Of a stretch of DNA of 64,000 bases, positions 57,941-64,000 are shown piece after piece (positions within the stretch are counted from its first letter, which is position 1; every line of letters starts with the position of its first letter). The notes below the pieces were generated by a model. That model was not told the DNA's origin, did no database searches, and worked only from the letters and a program-made list of their open reading frames with translations. This stretch comes from Acanthosoma haemorrhoidale (taxonomy: Eukaryota > Arthropoda > Insecta > Hemiptera > Acanthosomatidae), in the NCBI GenBank assembly GCA_930367205.1, contig OV884014.1, forward strand, positions 74,813,104 to 74,877,103, given 5' to 3'. The translations under genes and the position numbers were made by a program.

Positions 57941-60431
57941 GTCCGAATTGGTTTTTAATAGAAGGAAATAATTAATATAACTAGTGTACGAAATGTTGAG
58001 TGAATAATACTAACAAATAGGGACGAATATGCGACCAACCACATAGCCATATTTGTTCATGTATCATGTATTTGTTCCTCTAGAGACATCGTGGCGTGTC
58101 AGGTAAGCCTTGTTTTACTAGTACCAATTTATAGGTATTCAAGTGTCGGTATAGTTCTTCGAATTGGAGAAACTTCTCTTGGATTAGAGGATGTAGAGGA
58201 ATGCTGTTTCCCTGAGCATAGGTTCGCCTCCCGATGTTCCCACAGTTACCTGAGCCATCGCCTTAATCCCAGGTACACATGGGCAGAAAGCTATTGCCCA
58301 TAGAAGAGCTTGAGCAAAAAGAAAAGCTGGCAAACAGTAAATATAAGTGTATAAGAGACGTAGAGCAATTTATGCCTGGTGTATATTGCCAGTGCACTCG
58401 AGTGTACCCCTGTCCGGCCATACGACTTTTACGAGCCTCTATCGAATTTGCCTTCTTTTGTCCTATTATAGTTATTATTCACTAACTCATAGGCTCTGCC
58501 TATAATAACGACCGTTGTTATTATTGTCGGACATAAGAGTTGTAAATGAAGGGAGGGGAATTTACGAGAGGTTGTATGTATGTTCTCTCAGTTTCTTCAA
58601 TCAACATACAAAACTCTGAGGGAGACAATGATTTATGCATGGATATGCCAGAATTTTAGTAGTCATATCCGTTATCATTAAGTTATGAAATTTGAAAACT
58701 ATGAATAGTTACATAAGTTTATTGCAAGTACCTGAAACACTCATTAAATGACTACCTTACTTACTGAAAATCACTTTATCGACAAAATTTAAAATAACTA
58801 CACAGCTGTTACTGATTTTTTATATTTATTTTTTCTTGTTATATCTGATCGGGAGCTTTCGTAAGATATGCGACAGACAGGCAGAAGAATTCCCCATACA
58901 TGCCTGTCTGAAGAAATAACCCAACATGGATTCGAAAAACCTTGAACAGTATTGGCTGAATTTGAGTTTTGACGAGTTTATGTAATGAAAATCAAACATA
59001 ACTCCTTTTAAACGTGTTAAAATCGGTTGGAACGACATTAAATATTGTTGTGATATGATCATTTTTTATGACTAGTGAATTGTTCAAATTATGACATACG
59101 AAGTTGTAATACTTTTCATGCCCACAATACATATATGTGTACAATATCAGAAGTAGGCAATCAGCACAACACATGTATTTTGTAAAGGGTGCCTTTACTC
59201 AAAAACTTTAAGGGTGCGTAATAAAAAATCTTCTGAACTGATAAAAACAAAAATTTACAAAACTCAATTGGTTGAAGTTTAAATTTGAATTATTGGGATG
59301 TGCCACTGCATGCATTGTAATAATTTTTTGGGGTTTGCTAATTTTTTTTTCAATACCAGAATTGTGAGAATGTGTCTCGAATTTGACCCATAAACGCGAT
59401 ATGTTATATCCAGATTCGTGGAAAAATAGTTTCAACTTCTTAAAACATAATCAAGCGTATTGAAAGTAATTATTTCTCTTTCAGTTTGAGCAGGGTGTAA
59501 AATTATTTTTAATACAGGTACACGTGTTATTAATAAATGATAACATGAATGATTATGATTACGTTTTGTATAAACACAGCGATATTGAAGCAACAGAAGA
59601 CATTTGTTGGAAATATAATGAGGGCCTGTTATCGGCAAGGATTACTGTTTCCTCTCCCCGCCACTGACGGCAATATCGATTGCTATGTATAAATAAGGCA
59701 TTATAAATTCAGATGGCAGTGGGTTGCTGGAGAGAGGGATGGGCGTAGAGACACTGATCACCACAAACAATTTTACAACGTTAAAACTCCGGTTTAAAAA
59801 AAAAAACCTGAGAAATAATTATCGAACCGTTATATATTCGATCAGCCGTTGTTTTAAATATTTACGATTACAAAGATACTATTAAGACACAACTGATTAG
59901 TAAGAGAAAAACATGAAACATACATTCCTACGCACTCTTGCCAATTTTAGTAATGTTATTTAACGGTATCTCTGGTCATGATGTCTTAAAAACATAAAAC
60001 GATTAGTTTCTTTGCAAATAAATAATGAATATTTAGTTACTCTTAAGCCCGTTCCTGGACCATCTCTTGATATTGTCCTTTTGCTTCTTACCTATTTTCT
60101 TTCCTTTATCTGTACTCCAAATACATCATATTCCCTAATATCAGAAGCCGGATTATACAAGAGTGTCAATAAATTAAGTTAAAAAAATAAAATTGTATAC
60201 GTACAGATTCAATGACATTTCTTATTTAAAAAATTACGTCTAAAATCATGGATAATTTGATGAAATATAAAAAGTGGTTAGAATAACTGTAAAATAACCA
60301 ACCCTTAAAGAAGTAAGTCAAACTATTGCTCAAATTCATAGTTTTACGGATGCGGTAAGATGACTAAAATCAAAACTTTGCATATTTTTTAATCAAAAGG
60401 TCTATCGGAGGATAGCCAAAATCATACCCTT
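57941..60431. other. AT-rich DNA, no gene seen
   Basis: GC-richer patch at 58150-58480 with two short plus frames (58091-58303, 58279-58485) lacking known domains. GGGCAGAAAGCTATTGCCC at 58280-58298 is a small hairpin. No TE match recognised. Confidence 0.4.
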
Positions 60432-60575
60432 CACACCGACCTAAACATTCCTTACGTTCACGACAAATTGCGCGGACACACAAACCTATTCATACAGGGA
60501 CTGCCTACACCTGACGCACCTGGAATCACTCAACCATTATGGAGACGTTGGAACAGAGGTGTTTTAAATTCATAA
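60432..60575 (+). pseudogene. Jockey-like LINE ORF2 C-terminus, truncated
   Basis: A frame of 47 codons ends at the stop 60573-60575. It starts HTDLNIPYVHDKLRGH, equivalent to the LHNDLN / LHRDL-type block after the PWYV motif, and ends in TQPLWRRWNRGV. Just upstream (60404-60431), RIAKIIP lies in another frame and probably represents the preceding block after a one-base shift. No obvious poly(A) tail follows. Confidence 0.65.
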
Positions 60576-61415
60576 CAGTAAGATCTTTTAAAATTTATCT
60601 TCAACAATTTGGGGAGAGGACCCACTGGATGTCTTTTGCCTTAACGTCAGAGATGCAATTTTATTATATTTACAGCATATTCTGTGGCTAAAAGATAGTT
60701 TTACGACAATAGAAGTAGGTGAACTAATCAATGAAATTCATAGTGAAAATTACACGTGACGTATTGACGTATATGACGTATTCCACATTTTATTAGGTGA
60801 TACATACAAATGACATTGTACAGATTCTATTTACATATTGTGTTTCCTTCTTGTTTTAATCTTCGAATTCTTGTTGTTCAAAATTTCATCAACTGCTGCT
60901 CATTCAACACCACTAAAGTAGACAATCTAATAAAAAAATAAATAAATCGATTCTTGAATCAGCAATTAGACATCCATACAATTAATTTCACGACGAGCTC
61001 TTCGATAGGGCTATTTTGCTTAATATCCGCTCGGGTATTGACTTGCCCGCACGCGGCCATCATCCGGAGAAAGTCCTCCTGGGACGGATCCGTTTCCAAA
61101 CGAGATGCAATAGGCACGGAGGAGTGCAACATTCGAAGAAATTATGTCGCAGCCGAGATGTTTGGTCTGTATCGAAAAGATACTGACTGATTTGTGGTGG
61201 GCCACACGTCGTGCCCCTGCGGTAGTTCTGGTGATGTACATCTCATGCCGAAACCCCAGCCAGCATAACCCCGATATCGAAAAATGTATTCGGGCTGATT
61301 CGCCCTTGTTCGAGCGCTCACTCGTTCATCTCCAGTTCAAGATGATTGCGCCTACAAAATTGTTCATACAAAGATTTTTTTTAATATTCATAAAACTAAC
61401 AGATTTTCATAACTA
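60576..61415. other. Intergenic; GC-richer island at 60990-61345
   Basis: The island has CpG-rich words (CGCACGCGGCC near 61050) and three overlapping frames on two strands (60954-61190 plus, 61020-61241 minus, 61144-61416 plus) with no recognised domain. It is strikingly different from its flanks and could be regulatory or an unrecognised inserted segment. Confidence 0.25.
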
Positions 61416-62260
61416 AAGTCGAACCTCTGTAAATCGAAAATCTATAAATAATGAACTTTTTTTAGCAACCTTGAATTAGTATTAGAAACAAAAAGTTACA
61501 TTTAAAACGATATAAAATCCATCAGTTATCAAAGAGGGCCCTTAGTTTATGTTCATAAGAATGGAAAATAATTAAATTAGTAAAAAAAAAACACATTTCA
61601 ATGTTTCATATAGTAATGGAAAATCGGTTTGTTTAAGTAAAACGGTACCCAGGGAACTGAGATTCTTTGAATCTCTTTCCTAACATATTAAGAGTGAAAT
61701 TTTCATTTTCAATTCACCATAACTTTGCATTCATTGTTGTGAACATGGCTCCTAAACGAAAATTATTAAGTATGAAAAAAAAGTTTGATTTAATAATAAA
61801 TGCCAAAAGCAAGACGAAAAATAGAGATGTAGCAAAAAAATATGAAGTTACGATATAATGTATCAAAAAAACTTTGAAAGTTTAGGAGGAGATCGGAAAC
61901 TATTTAAATATTTAAAGTTTGATAAATTGGATGAAATGGGTGAAACTGTTATGGGATAAGAACATGCCTGGGTGGTTGGTGGGTGCGAGGGGGCGTTGGG
62001 ACGCGCAGGGTTCTCAATGGCAAAACCAATTCCTGAAAACTATTTAAAAAGAATATGGACCGGACATGTGTTTAACACGGGTGACACAAGAAGAGTTTTT
62101 GCCCGATCAGTATTTCGGAGGAAAAAATAGGACCGAATCACGGTTGTCGTTTATGTGAACATGAAAGAGAAGGAAAAATTAAAGCGTATTGTAATAGGAA
62201 AAAGTGAACGGCCGCTTTGTTTCAAAGGTGAGACATCACTGGAGGTTGCCTACGATTTTA
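61416..62260 (+). mobile_element. Pogo/Tigger-like DNA transposon, decayed
   Basis: AGTCGAACCTCTGTAAATCG just after TA (61414-61415) resembles a pogo-type inverted end. The transposase starts at 61745 with MAPKRKLLSMKKKFDLI and NRDVAKKYEV, the CENP-B-type N-terminal helix-turn-helix, interrupted by a stop at 61856. Further on, GHVFNTGDTRRVFAR (about 62065-62110) matches the first DDE block (VFNADETGL type, the Asp altered here to Gly-Asp-Thr context). VNMKEKEKLKRIVIGKS and PLCFKG (about 62155-62230) match the segment that normally reads K..PLVIGKS..PRCFKG. Most of the DNA-binding domain and everything after CFKG are missing, and no right inverted end was found. Confidence 0.75.
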
Positions 62261-64000
62261 GTCAAAAACCGTTGTTTTTAACCGAACTGTTGTTGTTTTT
62301 TTATTGCTGTTATTAATTTCCAATAAAGATTCAACCATCTTAACTCTCATGAATGGTTGTTACGCTGTGTTTGTAGGTGTGAGACCCACTATACTTTGAC
62401 AATAAAAATATACTTCTTTCTCTTTAAACGTTGAACAGTAAACGCGATATGTCATCCGACTAGGTGTGTTTTCAATAAAACGTTTTTCCGCATAATTTTG
62501 TTTCTTCAAGTCACTGAAAATGACAAATATATTTCCTTTAAAAAGCATGATGTGCTGAAGGAAATAGTCCTTCGCATCACGACGGATGACAAGTATGTAA
62601 GTCACGTCCTATATCTGACACATATTCGATACCTTGTAAAATACTCACATCAGGGTAGTTTTCATTGTCGACGGGTTGAGCTATGCCTATTGTTTTCGTA
62701 TAATTTTAAACGGGATAAAAATCCAAGTATTTGTAAGTCTAACATTTGTAATGATTTTAGTTAAATCAACAATAAAATATCGAAGAGATGACCTCAAAAT
62801 TCTAAATAAATTATCTCGTGAACATTCACCAGTACGATGAAGTCAAAAACAATATCGGGGTTTCGTTTCCTTTAAAACGGTAAGAAAATAATTTTTTTTA
62901 GCTCGTTCCGTCGTGAAGTTATGACTGAGGCAATGAACGGATGAAAATTAATAAACTCGCAAGATCTGCTCATCTTAATAAAAACAGATTATAATATGCC
63001 ATCTCTAATTTGTGCTAGTCAACCACTGTGCCCAATTGGGCAACGATCTGTCAATTCTAGTCTTCTACAAGACAGGTAGGACTGGGGTGCCGCCTGCGCC
63101 CCGGTCGCTATTGTGTACACATGGATCCATGAGGTATATGGTTCTTGTTTTTCGTAATATTAAAAAAATCACAGATAAGTTAAAAAATCACGTTCCAAGT
63201 AATGTAAAATAATAATAAATGGTAAATAATTAAAAACATCGTTGTAAAATCAAAAATAATAAAATTATCTCTTTTATGCAAACAGATATTTCAATAAAAA
63301 CTAGAGCATCTCAAAATTCTTTTCAGGCTTATACTACCTTTTATAGTTTTGTATCTAATAAATCCATATTCAATCATTCATTTGAGAATCCGAATAAATG
63401 CTATCAGATGTTTACGAAAGACGTTGACATAATTGGGGAAGCTAGCTTTGAAAACGTGATCAGGCATTAAAGTGAAACTTTCGAAATCGTGACGCTAATT
63501 TATGGCAAAAAACAACGACATTTAGCACACTAATAAATATTGCTGATATTCCATGACTACTCCGTCAGGCTAATACCGAGACTTTCTAACAGCGCTTGTA
63601 TTTGTCTGACCAATACTACAGTACCGTCTTGTCTTCATGGAAGGGAAAACCGTTGTGAAAAAAGTCCCCTCTCCCCCCCCCCTGCAAAAAAAGAAATAAT
63701 TTCTCGTTAAAATGTATAAGTCTGTGGAATATGGAACAGGCCGTCCCGGAATACAAATGATGCTGTATTGATGCTTGGTCATCTTGTAATTTATCTGGCT
63801 CTATTGATTTATGTAAAGCAATTAAGGTTTCTACTTAAATCTGCATGTTTTTGGAAATTGTAGAAGCTTTTATCCTGATTAAAATCTCACGAGATATTCT
63901 GAAAATAAAACAGCACGAGCATAAATAAAATATGTGCAAAAAAAATCATACTAAATTAAAAAAGTTCTTTTCCAGGCAAATTAAAATTTCAGAGTACAAC
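62261..64000. other. AT-rich DNA to the window end, no gene seen
   Basis: A C run lies at 63673-63682, and several 60-90 codon frames (for example 62498-62764) show no known domain. The right edge is AT-rich without a recognised element. Confidence 0.4.

Overview
This 64 kb window reads as non-coding nuclear DNA from an invertebrate animal, most likely an insect. A hemipteran is plausible from the style of the retrotransposons, but that is an impression and not shown. The base composition is strongly A+T-rich (about two thirds by eye). There are AT and GA microsatellites, long homopolymers, and many 5'-truncated non-LTR retrotransposons with poly(A) ends and target-site duplications. Nothing looks prokaryotic: there are no operons, ribosome-binding sites or dense coding. 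No open frame exceeds 129 codons, about what chance gives in AT-rich DNA of this length. I found no intact protein gene, rRNA, canonical tRNA or CRISPR array. The window is best described as a gene desert or the inside of a very large intron.

Most of what can be identified is transposable-element debris. Jockey-like LINE fragments lie at 50-283(-), 1583-1872(-), 20371-20547(+), 20660-21195(+), 22150-22326(-), 26430-27090(+), 32812-33476(-), 40088-40588(-), 43185-43442(-), 52907-53055(+), 57660-57940(-) and 60432-60575(+). At least two 3' ends recur, here called LINE-A and LINE-B. Four copies keep readable target-site duplications. A short retroposon of about 200 bp with a hairpin-forming start is present at 5056-5251(+) and about 35595-35817(-). 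tRNA-derived SINE copies are at 28975-29105, 42713-42890, 43067-43200 and 55088-55315, with further weaker heads. Two decayed Tigger/pogo-class DNA transposons are at 16300-17120 (both inverted ends and the TA duplication kept) and 61416-62260.

Unnamed repeats were also found by comparing the window with itself: a 188-bp pair (28426/29132), a roughly 300-bp pair (34793/37165), a roughly 88-bp pair (50873/51357), a roughly 75-bp pair (43006/43521), a 25-bp minisatellite (21953-22072) and a 138-bp imperfect palindrome (30193-30330).

Between these lie islands that are G+C-richer, complex and free of repeats: 2690-3120, 9840-10100, 18366-19140, 23880-24370, 29580-29700, 35920-36170, 39360-39665, 46930-47400, 48600-48960, 52190-52580, 54260-54560 and 60990-61345. 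Several are rich in homeodomain-, forkhead-, DREF- or CREB-like motifs and are candidate cis-regulatory elements. Two of them (29607-29630 and 39639-39665) share a short module. This would fit a gene desert around a developmental regulator, but no such gene is in the window, so it remains inference. I did not find a convincing new biological system. The best leads are the shared enhancer module, the covarying LINE 3' hairpin, the short hairpin-headed retroposon and the over-abundance of long poly(G/C) tracts.
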